Source: Niabella sp.
GTDB lineage: Bacteria; Bacteroidota; Bacteroidia; Chitinophagales; Chitinophagaceae
Direction of reading: 5' to 3'
Assembly (NCBI GenBank): GCA_017744715.1
Contig: JAGIAT010000004.1
Span: forward strand, 310,001-374,000
Length of the DNA stretch: 64,000 nucleotides
Each line of letters starts with the position of its first letter. Position 1 is the stretch's first letter. The position numbers and the translations under genes are program-made. Shown here one piece after another: positions 1 to 8,517 of the stretch. The notes under the pieces are model-generated. The model was not told the DNA's origin. It did no database searches and saw only the letters and a program-made list of their open reading frames with translations.

Positions 1-2
1 TG

Positions 3-98
3 ACAGCGTTTAAGTGGCTACCGGGCGCAATACTACCTTTTGCCAGCAGATCGAAAATAGATCGAATCGGTTTGCCGGAAAATGTTAGGATTCACTAA
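3..98 (+). other. Window edge: possible tail of an upstream gene, otherwise no gene
   Basis: One plus-strand frame is open from the window edge to a TAA at 96-98 (31 codons, ending in a sequence like GLPENVRIH). It could be the C-terminus of a gene cut by the window edge, but nothing in it is recognisable and other explanations are equally good. The remaining bases up to 321 hold only the leader of the ORF6N gene; I see no second gene or RNA there. Confidence 0.15.
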
Positions 99-321
99 GC
101 TAATGGAAGATTTTACTATAGATAATAAGGTTGCAGGATCGCCGTTCCCGGGGTAAAAGATGGCCATTTGTTTTCCTGGTTATTCTTATTTAACTTTATT
201 ACAGAAACTGCTTCCTGACCTGGTTCAATACGAGAGGGCGGGGAAATATCAGAAGCATTATTAATACCGGTAACACGGACACCTATAACAGATATTATCA
301 TAACCTTGAAAAACAACACCA

Positions 322-867
322 ATGGCAAAAAAAGAACTGCAACTTCTGGTAGCCGAACAAAAAATTCTAAACCGGATCTATGTTGTCCGCGGCCAAAAAG
401 TAATGCTGGACCAGGATCTGGCGGAAATGTACAAAGTAGAGACCAGACGTTTGAATGAACAGGTAAAACGCAACCTGAGCCGGTTTCCAAAAGACTTTAT
501 GTTCACCCTCAAACAAAAAGAGTTCGATAACTTGATGTCGCAAATTGCGACATCAAGTTCATCACCGGGATGGGGAGGAAGACGGAAATTACCATACGTT
601 TTTACGGAGCAGGGAGTAGCGATGTTATCGAGTATACTAAACAGTGAAATTGCCATCGAAGTTAACATCCGTATTATTCGTGTATTTACAAAATTGCGGG
701 AATATGCATTAAGTCAAAAGGACATAATGGTACAACTTGCGCGGCTGGAAAAAGAAGTAAAGGGGAATTCGCGGGATATTGAAAATATCTTTGTGGTATT
801 GAAAGAGCTGATTGAACGACAAAGAAATCCTATACCAAGAAATAAGATAGGGTTTAAACTGGATTAG
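322..867 (+). CDS. ORF6N-domain DNA-binding protein
   Basis: A 181-residue protein with an ORF6N domain at about residues 10-110, a domain found in phage and chromosomal regulators and related in role to KilA-N. Family signature stretches are visible: VMLDQDLAEMY near 28-37, RRLNEQVKRN near 42-51, RFPKDFMF near 54-61, and GGRRKLPYVFTEQGVAML near 85-102. The C-terminal part (about 115-170) is charged, probably helical, and may form a coiled coil. Codons for residues 70-79 (NLMSQIATSS) form a near-perfect 31-bp DNA palindrome, repeated exactly behind the gene. The gene stands alone on the plus strand in front of minus-strand glycan genes. DNA binding is inferred from the family; target and role are unknown. 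Confidence 0.9.
   Translation: MAKKELQLLVAEQKILNRIYVVRGQKVMLDQDLAEMYKVETRRLNEQVKRNLSRFPKDFMFTLKQKEFDNLMSQIATSSSSPGWGGRRKLPYVFTEQGVAMLSSILNSEIAIEVNIRIIRVFTKLREYALSQKDIMVQLARLEKEVKGNSRDIENIFVVLKELIERQRNPIPRNKIGFKLD
529..559. repeat. 31-bp palindrome inside the ORF6N gene (copy 1)
   Basis: Two 15-nt arms, AACTTGATGTCGCAA and its exact reverse complement, flank a single central A. It lies in frame in the ORF6N coding region, encoding part of NLMSQIATSS. An identical 31-bp sequence is at 931-961. It could be an operator, a hairpin in the mRNA, or the mark of a palindromic mobile element. Confidence 0.95.
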
Positions 868-930
868 CCCGCTTTGTGCCGCCGTCTATTCCCTGGACGT
901 ATGTTTTCCAATAAATAAATATAAGTTGAC

Positions 931-961
931 AACTTGATGTCGCAAATTGCGACATCAAGTT
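931..961. repeat. 31-bp palindrome behind the ORF6N gene (copy 2)
   Basis: All 31 bases match the intragenic copy at 529-559, although here there is no coding constraint. It starts 64 bases after the ORF6N stop codon. No T-run follows, so it is not a canonical intrinsic terminator, although the hairpin could still stabilise or end the transcript. Confidence 0.95.
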
Positions 962-1004
962 TATCCGGTAACCCGATGAAAGATGTATTTCATAAAGTAA
1001 AGCG

Positions 1005-1038
1005 AAAAAAATCCGGCTCCCCTTAATGGAGGCCGGAT
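1005..1038 (-). terminator. Intrinsic terminator after the GH92 gene
   Basis: On the minus strand an imperfect stem (ATCCGGCCTCC pairing with GGAGCCGGAT, one bulged base) is followed by seven T residues. It lies 24 bases after the GH92 stop codon and closes the long minus-strand run of glycan genes. Confidence 0.7.
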
Positions 1039-1061
1039 ATCCGTATCATTTCTTAATTTAA

Positions 1062-3347
1062 TTATTTGTCGTCGCGGCTCATAGAAAAAGGCACATCAGC
1101 GTCCGCCGCACCACGGGTTTTATTGGGCTGCGCACCCATATTAAAATTGATAATGGCGCCCTTCTGCAGGGTACTAAAGCTCAACCAGTTTTTGGTATAG
1201 GCCTGGCCGTTAAGGGTAGCTGACTGTACATATCGGCTCTGATCGCTATTAGCGGGGGCATTGATGATGATCTTTTTGCCATTCTCCAAATGTACCGTTG
1301 CTTTCTTAAACAGCGGGGCTCCCACCACGTATTGGTCTACCCCTGGTGTTACCGGGTAAAAGCCGAGGGCCGAAAATACATACCAGGCACTGGTTTGGCC
1401 GTTATCCTCGTCGCCGCAATAGCCGTCCGGCGTGGGTTTATACATCCGGTTCATGGTCTCCCGTACCCAGTATTGAGCTTTCCAGGGCGCACCGGCATAG
1501 TTATACAGATAGATCATGTGCTGTATGGGCTGGTTGCCATGTGCATACTGGCCCATATCGGCGATCTGCATCTCCCGGATCTCGTGGATCACACCGCCAT
1601 AATAGCTGTCGTCAAAAACCGGGGGCAGACTAAACACATTATCCAGTTGTTTTACAAAATTGGACTTCCCGCCCATCAGGTCGATCAAACCCTGGATATC
1701 GTGAAACACACTCCAGGAGTAATGCCAGCTATTGCCTTCTGTGAACGCATCGCCCCACTTATAAGGGTTAAACGGACTTTGAAATTTACCATCTTTATTC
1801 TTGCCCCTCATCAGGTTGTGCTCGGGGTCAAAAAGATTTTTATAGTTCTGGGAGCGCTTCTTATACAGATCCAATTCCGCCTTTGGCCGGCCCAGCGCCT
1901 TCCCTAACTGGTAGATGGTAAAATCATCATAAGCATATTCCAGCGTGCGCGCAGCATTCTCATTGATCTTTACATCATAGGGTACATACCCCAACTCATT
2001 GTAATACGTCACCCCTCTCCGGCCGGTAGCCCTTGGCCCCTCATTGTTGGCACCATGCAACAAAGCTTCGTACAGGGCATTGATGTCATATCCTCTCAGT
2101 CCTTTTAAATAAGCATCAGCAACCACCGATGCAGAGTTATTGCCCACCATAACATCCGAATAGCCCGGACTACTCCATTCCGGCAACCAACCGCCTTCTT
2201 TGTAGTCGTTAACCAAACCGGCCTGCATTTCTTTATTGATGGATGGATACAGGAAATTCAGGAAGGGATATAATGCGCGGAAAGTATCCCAGAAACCGGT
2301 ACCGGCAAAACGGTAACCTGGAAGGATCTTGCCATTGTGCGGGCTGTAGTGCACCACCTGGTTAGCAGCGTCCAGTTCATACATTTTTTGCGGAAAGAAC
2401 AGCGTGCGGTACATTGCCGAATAAAAGGTCCGCTGCTGATCGATAGAAGCGCCCTCGATCTCAATCCGCCCCAGGCGGTCGTTCCAGGCCTTCTTGGCCT
2501 TAGCCATCGTTTGTTCAAAGCCATCATTCGCCAGCTCGCGTTTCAGGTTCAGCTCGGCCTGTTCAAAACTGATAAAGGAAGTACCGATCTTCATATGCAC
2601 TTTTTCACCCTTAACCGTCTTAAATCCCACAATAGCACCGCTGTGATCAGATGTAAGCTCCAACGCCGATTCATTGAGCTTATTGCCCTCCCAGGTATGC
2701 GCATTGGAAAATGGCTTGTCGAAGTAGATCACAAAATAGTTCTTAAAATCCGGCAGCGGTCCGCGGGCGTGTTTGGTAGAATACCCGATGATCTTTTTTT
2801 CTGCCGGGATGATCTTAATATAGGATCCCTTATCAAATGCGTCGATCACTACAAAAGAGCTATCGCTCTTCGGGAATGTAAACCGGAACTGCGCCGCCCG
2901 CTCTGTAGGAGTGAGCTCAGTTGTTACATCATGATCCGCCAGATACACGCTGTAATAATAAGGCTTCGAAACCTCCGCCTTGTGTGAGAACCAGCTGGCA
3001 CGTGCATCCTGTTCAAATACCATTTTTCCGGTTACCGGCATAATGGAGATCTGGCCATAGTCATTCATCCAGGGTGAAGGCTGGTGTGTTTGCTTAAACC
3101 CACGGATCTTATCGGCATCATAAGTATACATCCAGCCATCGCCCATTTTTCCGGTCTGCGCGCTCCACAGGTTCATACCCCAGGGCACCCCCACTGCCGG
3201 ATAGGTATTCCCATTCGAAAGACTGGGTTTGGACTGGGTGCCCATCAGGGGATTCACCAGTTCAACAGGATCATTTTTCTGAGCATGTAAGAGGAGCGAA
3301 AAGCCTCCGGCCAATAATAAAAAGGCGTAGCGTGCAATCTTCTTCAT
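1062..3347 (-). CDS. GH92 alpha-1,2-mannosidase, exported
   Basis: GH92 enzymes are calcium-dependent exo-alpha-mannosidases of the periplasm or cell surface. I start at ATG 3347 because it opens a clean signal peptide (KKIARYAFLLLAGGFSLLLHAQ); the reading frame extends 24 codons further up with no signal-like sequence. The mature protein (761 residues with signal) has the N-terminal beta-sandwich (about 30-270) and the (alpha/alpha)6 catalytic domain. Glu537 in FTEGN and Asp646/Asp648 in GDED sit at the same spacing as the catalytic Glu533, Asp642 and Asp644 recalled for BT3990. His588-Glu589 match the HE pair recalled as specifying alpha-1,2 linkages. The usual GNEP motif reads GNQP here (Glu to Gln near residue 606). 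It is the last gene of the minus-strand glycan run. Confidence 0.93.
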   Translation of the reverse strand: MKKIARYAFLLLAGGFSLLLHAQKNDPVELVNPLMGTQSKPSLSNGNTYPAVGVPWGMNLWSAQTGKMGDGWMYTYDADKIRGFKQTHQPSPWMNDYGQISIMPVTGKMVFEQDARASWFSHKAEVSKPYYYSVYLADHDVTTELTPTERAAQFRFTFPKSDSSFVVIDAFDKGSYIKIIPAEKKIIGYSTKHARGPLPDFKNYFVIYFDKPFSNAHTWEGNKLNESALELTSDHSGAIVGFKTVKGEKVHMKIGTSFISFEQAELNLKRELANDGFEQTMAKAKKAWNDRLGRIEIEGASIDQQRTFYSAMYRTLFFPQKMYELDAANQVVHYSPHNGKILPGYRFAGTGFWDTFRALYPFLNFLYPSINKEMQAGLVNDYKEGGWLPEWSSPGYSDVMVGNNSASVVADAYLKGLRGYDINALYEALLHGANNEGPRATGRRGVTYYNELGYVPYDVKINENAARTLEYAYDDFTIYQLGKALGRPKAELDLYKKRSQNYKNLFDPEHNLMRGKNKDGKFQSPFNPYKWGDAFTEGNSWHYSWSVFHDIQGLIDLMGGKSNFVKQLDNVFSLPPVFDDSYYGGVIHEIREMQIADMGQYAHGNQPIQHMIYLYNYAGAPWKAQYWVRETMNRMYKPTPDGYCGDEDNGQTSAWYVFSALGFYPVTPGVDQYVVGAPLFKKATVHLENGKKIIINAPANSDQSRYVQSATLNGQAYTKNWLSFSTLQKGAIINFNMGAQPNKTRGAADADVPFSMSRDDK

Positions 3348-3396
3348 GAGCAATAATACTATTTTTAAATAACAAAATCGTTTTTGCAATCTTCCA

Positions 3397-3404
3397 CAAA
3401 AATA
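3397..3404 (-). promoter_or_regulatory. Candidate -7 element for the GH92 gene
   Basis: The minus strand reads TATTTTTG, matching the Bacteroidota -7 consensus TAnnTTTG, about 50 bases before the GH92 start. No clear TTTG -33 box is seen at the right distance, so this rests on one element only. Confidence 0.3.
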
Positions 3405-3516
3405 ACGGCTTTGTGTCAATTTTATTATTTTTTACCGATTACAGCATTTTATAGTAAAGTTCCATCTGTTGTCTGTGAGCATTGGGAAAATTGGTGCAGA
3501 TTTAATACAAATGTTT

Positions 3517-3545
3517 ATAAAAAAACTCCGGATTTACTCCGGAGT
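3517..3545 (-). terminator. Intrinsic terminator after the alpha-hydroxyacid oxidase gene
   Basis: The 7-bp stem ACTCCGG/CCGGAGT with a 7-nt loop (3525-3531 and 3539-3545) is followed on the minus strand by seven T residues. It sits 73 bases after the oxidase stop and in front of the GH92 gene, so GH92 is probably transcribed on its own. Confidence 0.8.
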
Positions 3546-3617
3546 TCTATGAACTCATTATCGCCAGTACATTGCATGGTCTAAACCATCGTTAACGAGT
3601 TACTCCAAAATTGAACC

Positions 3618-4775
3618 TTACTGTATCAATGCTTGAGGGAAGTCGTGGATGGTTTCGCAGCAAAGCTGTTCCATCACCTGTTTTAGCTGTGCTTTAAGCA
3701 TTGCGATGGTATGATCACCACCCGCTTTGCCCAGCGCACCTACCCCGTACATAAAGGGCCGGCCCATAAAGGTGAAATCAGCCCCACAGGCCAGCGACCG
3801 GCCTATATCCGGCCCTGAGCGAAGTCCGCTGTCGATCATTACCTTGTACTTGTCTTTATATTTTTCAGCCAATCCTTTTAACGGACGAATAGTTGATTCG
3901 CCTGCATCAATCTGCCGGCCACCATGGTTGGATACAATGATCCCATCCACTCCGATCTTTGCGCACAGTTCCGCATCCTGTTCGCTCACGACGCCCTTTA
4001 CGACCAGTTTGCCCTTCCATTTATCCCGTATGGCAGCCACTTTATCCGCATCTACCCGACCGGTAAAGGTGGCATTCATAAATTTTCCCAGCTGCTTCAT
4101 GTCCATGCCCTTTTTCATATAAGGCTTCAGCGTGGCAAAGGAAGGAATACCCACCCGGAGGGTTTCCAGTCCCCAGACCGGATGCAGGGCGGCCTGCACA
4201 AAATTGCTGATCGTATTTTTGGGCGGCATGGAAAGCCCGGCTTTTATTTCGCGATAACGCAATCCAAAAGAAGGTACGTCGATCAATACAACCAGGACCT
4301 GACAATTCACCGCTTCCAGCCGGCGCAGGAGATCATCCCGCAATTCATTTTCGGTGGGATGGTACAACTGGAACCAGAATTTGCTTTCGGTAACTTCTGC
4401 AATCCGCTCAATACTGCTGGTGGATACCGTACTTAAAATATAAGGAATATTATGCTTTAATGCGGCTTTGGCCAGGATCTCCGGGGCGTTGGGCCACATC
4501 AGGCCCTGCAAACCAACCGGGGCAATTCCGAATGGCGCATCATAAACATGACCGAATAATTCCGTGCGCATATCCACGCCCCGGTGCTTTTTCAGGTACT
4601 GGGGCATCAGGAAAATATGCTTAAAATCTTCCTCATTCCGCCACACATTCAGTTCATCATTACATCCACCTTCAAGGTAATCAAACGCAAATTTGGGTAT
4701 TCGTTTTTTTGCCTTCCTTTTCAGATCCGCTACGGAGGGATATTGAGGATTGTACTGCAGTAAATTTGTGCTCAT
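3618..4775 (-). CDS. FMN-dependent alpha-hydroxy-acid oxidizing protein (lactate/glycolate oxidase family)
   Basis: A 385-residue cytoplasmic TIM-barrel flavoprotein of the family that includes L-lactate dehydrogenase LldD, glycolate oxidase and lactate oxidase, which turn 2-hydroxyacids into 2-ketoacids. Visible family motifs: FDYLEGG near 29-35, the FMN-binding Lys in KLVVKG, the catalytic SNHGGRQ (His284, Arg287), and the phosphate-binding DSGLRSGPDI and GADFTFMGRPFMYG. No signal peptide. The gene ends the group with the isomerase-like and esterase genes and is followed by a good terminator. L-lactate is the likeliest substrate because rhamnose and fucose breakdown yield lactaldehyde and lactate, but that link is inference and the exact substrate cannot be read from sequence. 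Confidence 0.9.
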   Translation of the reverse strand: MSTNLLQYNPQYPSVADLKRKAKKRIPKFAFDYLEGGCNDELNVWRNEEDFKHIFLMPQYLKKHRGVDMRTELFGHVYDAPFGIAPVGLQGLMWPNAPEILAKAALKHNIPYILSTVSTSSIERIAEVTESKFWFQLYHPTENELRDDLLRRLEAVNCQVLVVLIDVPSFGLRYREIKAGLSMPPKNTISNFVQAALHPVWGLETLRVGIPSFATLKPYMKKGMDMKQLGKFMNATFTGRVDADKVAAIRDKWKGKLVVKGVVSEQDAELCAKIGVDGIIVSNHGGRQIDAGESTIRPLKGLAEKYKDKYKVMIDSGLRSGPDIGRSLACGADFTFMGRPFMYGVGALGKAGGDHTIAMLKAQLKQVMEQLCCETIHDFPQALIQ

Positions 4776-5011
4776 AATTCTGTTCGCAAAGAAAACCGTT
4801 TATCAAAAACAGCAAGATTAGCAAATAAAATCCAAATCCCTGTCCTGTGCCGTCCGGCATCAGCCTTCCCTGAATAAATTGTTTTATAATTGGTAAAAAT
4901 GGTTTACTGGAGGGGGATCTACGAGGTGCTCAATTTTCTTTGTTGGTACCTGCTTTGTGGTTGGTGTGACGAGGGGACTTGGGGGACAGAGACCAATGCG
5001 TTGCTGGCCTG

Positions 5012-5869
5012 TTATTGAAAGACTTTTTTAAGATAGGCGACATTGGCGCCGTAATTATACTTTGCGTCCCGGGGGCTTTGTGCGTCGCGGGAACGTTCTA
5101 CTACCAGCCATCCGCTCCATTTCATTTTGTCCAGGGTCTTCTTTACTTTATACAGGTCCAGTTGCGGATCGTTCTGCAACCATACGCTGTCCTTATTGGT
5201 GCAATGGATCATGGCGATGTTCTTTGCCCCAAGTATCCGGAGTTCCTTATACAGATCCCGGCCTTCTTTCAGCGGATTGGAGAAATTAAAATAGATCTTA
5301 ATGGCCGGCGAACCGATCTCTTTTAACAACGCTATCTCTTCTTTTGCCGACAAAGCTGTTTCAATAGCAATGACCACACCGGCATCCTGCGCTATTTTGC
5401 CTGCTTCCTTTAAACGAGCTACCACGGCGGGCCGTTTTTCCGGATTTGTTTTCAGATCGCACTGTATACCCAGGGGCAGAAAAGCCGTTTTAACATTCAT
5501 CTGTTTCATCGTGGCAATACAATCGGCGATCGATTCTTTATAGTGTTCCCTGCCACAGTAGGATTGTGCATAATAACCCGTCATGGCCAGCGAAGGAATC
5601 TCCAGGTTTAGTTCTTTTGCTTTTTGAAGATACTGGGCTCTTATGGAATCGATTGCCAGCTTATTATCAAAGGTGGTGCGGTTGCCCAGTCCGCCCATAT
5701 CGATCTCAATGCCATCCGCGTTTAGCTCCTTTGCAAGTGGCAGTGCGCTGAGCTTCTGGCGCTTTAGCAGCATCAGGTCGATCAATGCTATTTTGTAGCG
5801 TTGCTGCTTTTGGGCCATGCTGGCAAGGGGCAATGCAAGGATAAGGATGTATAGGAATATTTTTTTCAT
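5012..5869 (-). CDS. Exported sugar phosphate isomerase/epimerase-like TIM-barrel protein
   Basis: A 285-residue protein of the xylose isomerase-like TIM-barrel family (AP endonuclease 2 fold). It starts with a signal peptide (KKIFLYILILALPLASMAQ), so despite the family name it acts in the periplasm. Family-like stretches are EIDMGGLGNRTTF near 55, AIETALSAKEEIALLKEIGSP near 165 and MIHCTNKD near 218, carrying the acidic and His residues that bind a metal in relatives. Exported members are common in Bacteroidota glycan loci; substrate unknown. It lies between the esterase (141-bp gap with repeats) and the oxidase (236-bp gap with no feature that I recognise). Confidence 0.8.
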   Translation of the reverse strand: MKKIFLYILILALPLASMAQKQQRYKIALIDLMLLKRQKLSALPLAKELNADGIEIDMGGLGNRTTFDNKLAIDSIRAQYLQKAKELNLEIPSLAMTGYYAQSYCGREHYKESIADCIATMKQMNVKTAFLPLGIQCDLKTNPEKRPAVVARLKEAGKIAQDAGVVIAIETALSAKEEIALLKEIGSPAIKIYFNFSNPLKEGRDLYKELRILGAKNIAMIHCTNKDSVWLQNDPQLDLYKVKKTLDKMKWSGWLVVERSRDAQSPRDAKYNYGANVAYLKKVFQ

Positions 5870-5885
5870 GTTTAATATTTGTTCG

Positions 5886-5935
5886 AGACGTGGACGTCTC
5901 GAATAGCCGTAGACGTGGACGTCTCGAACAGCCGA
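5886..5935. repeat. Two 25-bp tandem repeats with a palindromic core
   Basis: Two abutting 25-bp units each begin with AGACGTGGACGTCT, itself an inverted repeat of AGACGT around GG, and continue as CGAAYAGCCG; they differ at two positions. They lie 16 bases in front of the isomerase-like gene, in the gap to the esterase gene, and would form stable hairpins in the mRNA. Confidence 0.85.
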
Positions 5936-6001
5936 GGGGACACATATCAGAAAGTATCCGTAGAGACCTCTCCGCTGCGGTCGAGGTGACGATGACCCGT
6001 A
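5931..6001. repeat. Dispersed intergenic element of the GAGACC...GGTGACG type
   Basis: The stretch holds GCCGAGGGGACA and then GAGACCTCTCCGCTGCGGTCGAGGTGACGATGA. Related sequences occur at 25258-25308 and 45303-45413 in this window, always between genes. I read it as a diverged copy of a small non-coding repeat family; its boundaries are not sharp. Confidence 0.5.
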
Positions 6002-6010
6002 TGGCAGGCA

Positions 6011-7408
6011 TTACTTCGCCGCGGCCTCAAAAACCCTTTCCAGGTTATCAAAACCTTTTACCGCATGTGCAGACAATCGCTCTCCATGATCTCCAAAGAC
6101 ATACATTTTTTTCTCTTCCTCGATCGTAATGCCCGATTCATCAATCCGGCCCTGCCCATCTTCAATTGCTTTTATATTCAAACCCAGGTACTGCGCCATA
6201 AAACGGTATACCGCCGTTCTTTTGTTGATGCCAAAATCGTGTTTCTCGGCAGGCAGGTGTACGTTCTGTACATCGGCTTTCTTTCCGTACCAGCTGTACA
6301 TTTTCTGCAGATAGGGAAAATCATGCTCCGGCATTTTATCCGTCCAGTCGCCCCCATCACTTACGACTAGTTGCGGACGCGGAGCAGCCATGGCAGCGAT
6401 CTCCACATTGTCTGTACCACCGGCGCAACTGTGAATATCCATACCGCTTTCGCAAGGACAACCGCCATAGAAATAAGAAGAGAGCGAAACCACCGAGGCA
6501 GATACTTTGATACGATCATCAATAGCCGTCATCAATACCGTATGACTTCCACCGCCGGAGCCGCCGGTAATGCCCACCCTGCCGGTATCGGCGTCTTTTA
6601 ATGCCAGCAGATAATCCAGGATGCGGATGGCGCCCAGTACCTGTATAGTCATGGCCAGACTGCGGCGATGATCTTCCGTTTTAAACTGTAGTAAGGATTC
6701 GCCCCAGGCAAAGAGATCATAACTAAAAGCCATGGCGCCCATTTTGGCAAGCGCCGCACAGCGCAACTGGCAATCCGCACGGTACCGCTGTTGCGGCCAA
6801 TGACCATCAGGATTCAGGATCACCGGGATCTTTCCTTTATACATCGCCGGTTTGTACAAAGAACCGTTGATCCATACCCCTGGTAAAATTTCCAACGCGA
6901 TATTCTCTATGGTATAGCCGTTGTACTTTCTTAACGGAGTGATGATTGGCTTGCTTGCAGGCCAGGCAGGTAAGTCGGCCAGTCTTAATTTTTCAAGGAT
7001 GCATTGCCTTAATATCTTTTTCCGCGATTCCCATTCCGTTATATTTTTATACTGTGCTGCTATACGATCCAGTTCTGCCCAGCCGTCTTCCACCGACCAG
7101 CGATAGTATTCATAATCGCTGATCTTATATTTCTTATCGCCGTCTTTTTTTGCCTTCAGATCAAAAGGTGCCAGTACATTATTGAGTGTCTCTTCCACAT
7201 CCGGGCGAAAGCGCCAGCGGGCATAGTTCAGTATCTTCCCTTTTACTAATGCATCGGGGTAGCGGATGGTAATGCCGTAACGTGTTTCTATCTTCTTTAA
7301 TACCTGATCCAACGGCTCCGCATAGCGGTTGTCCATATTTTCCTGTGCTCCGGCAAAAAAGCCGAACAGGAATCCCCAAAATACAAGAGTGCGACGCAAG
7401 TAAAGCAT
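6011..7408 (-). CDS. Exported alpha/beta-hydrolase (acetyl xylan esterase-like) with N-terminal STN-like domain
   Basis: A 465-residue secreted protein. After a signal peptide (to about residue 21, GFFAGAQ) comes a segment at about 30-95 (LDQVLKKIETRYGITIRY ... LNNVLAPFDL) that resembles the STN/DUF4974 fold of TonB receptors and anti-sigma factors. The rest is an alpha/beta-hydrolase: nucleophile elbow GITGGSGGGSHT, a likely catalytic Asp in VSDGGDWTD, and a His in PAEKHDFG. Oxyanion-type sequence ILNPDGHW precedes it. Such esterases remove acetyl or similar groups from plant polysaccharides. Pairing an STN-like domain with an esterase is unusual and may anchor the enzyme to a receptor or envelope component. 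Downstream of the DapA-family gene by 40 bases. Confidence 0.8.
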   Translation of the reverse strand: MLYLRRTLVFWGFLFGFFAGAQENMDNRYAEPLDQVLKKIETRYGITIRYPDALVKGKILNYARWRFRPDVEETLNNVLAPFDLKAKKDGDKKYKISDYEYYRWSVEDGWAELDRIAAQYKNITEWESRKKILRQCILEKLRLADLPAWPASKPIITPLRKYNGYTIENIALEILPGVWINGSLYKPAMYKGKIPVILNPDGHWPQQRYRADCQLRCAALAKMGAMAFSYDLFAWGESLLQFKTEDHRRSLAMTIQVLGAIRILDYLLALKDADTGRVGITGGSGGGSHTVLMTAIDDRIKVSASVVSLSSYFYGGCPCESGMDIHSCAGGTDNVEIAAMAAPRPQLVVSDGGDWTDKMPEHDFPYLQKMYSWYGKKADVQNVHLPAEKHDFGINKRTAVYRFMAQYLGLNIKAIEDGQGRIDESGITIEEEKKMYVFGDHGERLSAHAVKGFDNLERVFEAAAK

Positions 7409-7448
7409 AATAGTAGTACTGAAGCTGGCGAAATAATAATAAAATTAA

Positions 7449-8408
7449 TCATAAAGCGGTACGTGCGGATAATCCTACGGGCTGTACCTCCAACCGATCG
7501 CACCAACCCAGGAACCGATTGTAGAGCGCATCCAGTTCCTTTTTTTGATCGGGCGTCAGATGCAGCGCATAAGCCCTGCTGATGGTACGCACCGGCAGTC
7601 CGCGCTTTTGCAGAAAATATTTGGCGCTCATGGGATAGGCCTGGTGGATCATGGAATCCACACTTGTAAGTTCTGCCTGTAACCATTTCGCCGTTTCCTG
7701 CTGCTCCGGATTATTGGCATTCTTCACCATCCACACCAGCACCTCAGGGTAAAAGTTTCCGGAAATGGACGACATGCCCACGGCGCCCTGCTGCATGCTG
7801 AACAAGGCATTGGGCGTATGCGCATCATAGAACTCAAGCGAGCTGTTTGTCGCTTTTAACACATCCAGTTTCGCTTTTATATTTTCATGTGTGATGGAAG
7901 TATCCTTATGGTAAACCAAACGGTTGGACTGTACCAGCTGTTTGAAAACATCCGCGCCCAGTATGCGCTTGTAAGGCGCCGGGCATTCATAAATACCCAA
8001 CGGGATATCGCCCGTAAGCGAAAATAATTTTTCAAAATTGCGTAACAGTACGGCATCGTCTTCTTCCAGTTTTGCAAAATGTCCGCTGATCATGATCACC
8101 GCATCCACACTCGTATCATATATCCTCCTTGTAAACTGTGCTTTATCTTCAACTGTCAGTCCGAAAGAACCAGTTGCTACCACCGGCACGCGGCCGTTCA
8201 CATATTTTACTACATGCTGCGTCAGCGCCAGTCGCTCTTCCTCTGTTATGCTGAACATCTCGCTGCTGAGACAGTTGGCAAAAAAGCCTTCGACACCGGC
8301 TTCCAGGTAGAATTCCACTAATTGTGTAACGGCATCATAATCGATACCGGCTTTCAGGTCAAAGGGCGTGATCATTACGGGGACAAACTTTCCTGCAATC
8401 GCTTTCAT
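7449..8408 (-). CDS. Dihydrodipicolinate synthase / N-acetylneuraminate lyase family aldolase
   Basis: A 319-residue cytoplasmic class I aldolase of the DapA/NanA family: opening VPVMITPFD, a Tyr in GIYECPAPY (the usual Tyr of the catalytic triad) and a Schiff-base Lys in LVYHKDTS. The usual GTTGE phosphate/carboxylate loop reads ANCLSSE, so it is not an ordinary DapA and more likely acts on a sugar-derived 2-ketoacid. The location between sialidase-like and esterase genes suggests cleavage of a ketodeoxy sugar acid such as KDO, DHA or sialate, but the substrate is not determined. First gene after the RAYT island; it probably needs its own promoter. Confidence 0.85.
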   Translation of the reverse strand: MKAIAGKFVPVMITPFDLKAGIDYDAVTQLVEFYLEAGVEGFFANCLSSEMFSITEEERLALTQHVVKYVNGRVPVVATGSFGLTVEDKAQFTRRIYDTSVDAVIMISGHFAKLEEDDAVLLRNFEKLFSLTGDIPLGIYECPAPYKRILGADVFKQLVQSNRLVYHKDTSITHENIKAKLDVLKATNSSLEFYDAHTPNALFSMQQGAVGMSSISGNFYPEVLVWMVKNANNPEQQETAKWLQAELTSVDSMIHQAYPMSAKYFLQKRGLPVRTISRAYALHLTPDQKKELDALYNRFLGWCDRLEVQPVGLSARTAL

Positions 8409-8517
8409 GCATTCATTTTTTGAGATGGATAAAGTTTGTATATTTTTTTATTTAAGAACTGCACGATACTACTAACCAGATGTAGGATTTTGTTATTTTT
8501 GGGGGGCTTCCAGATGT

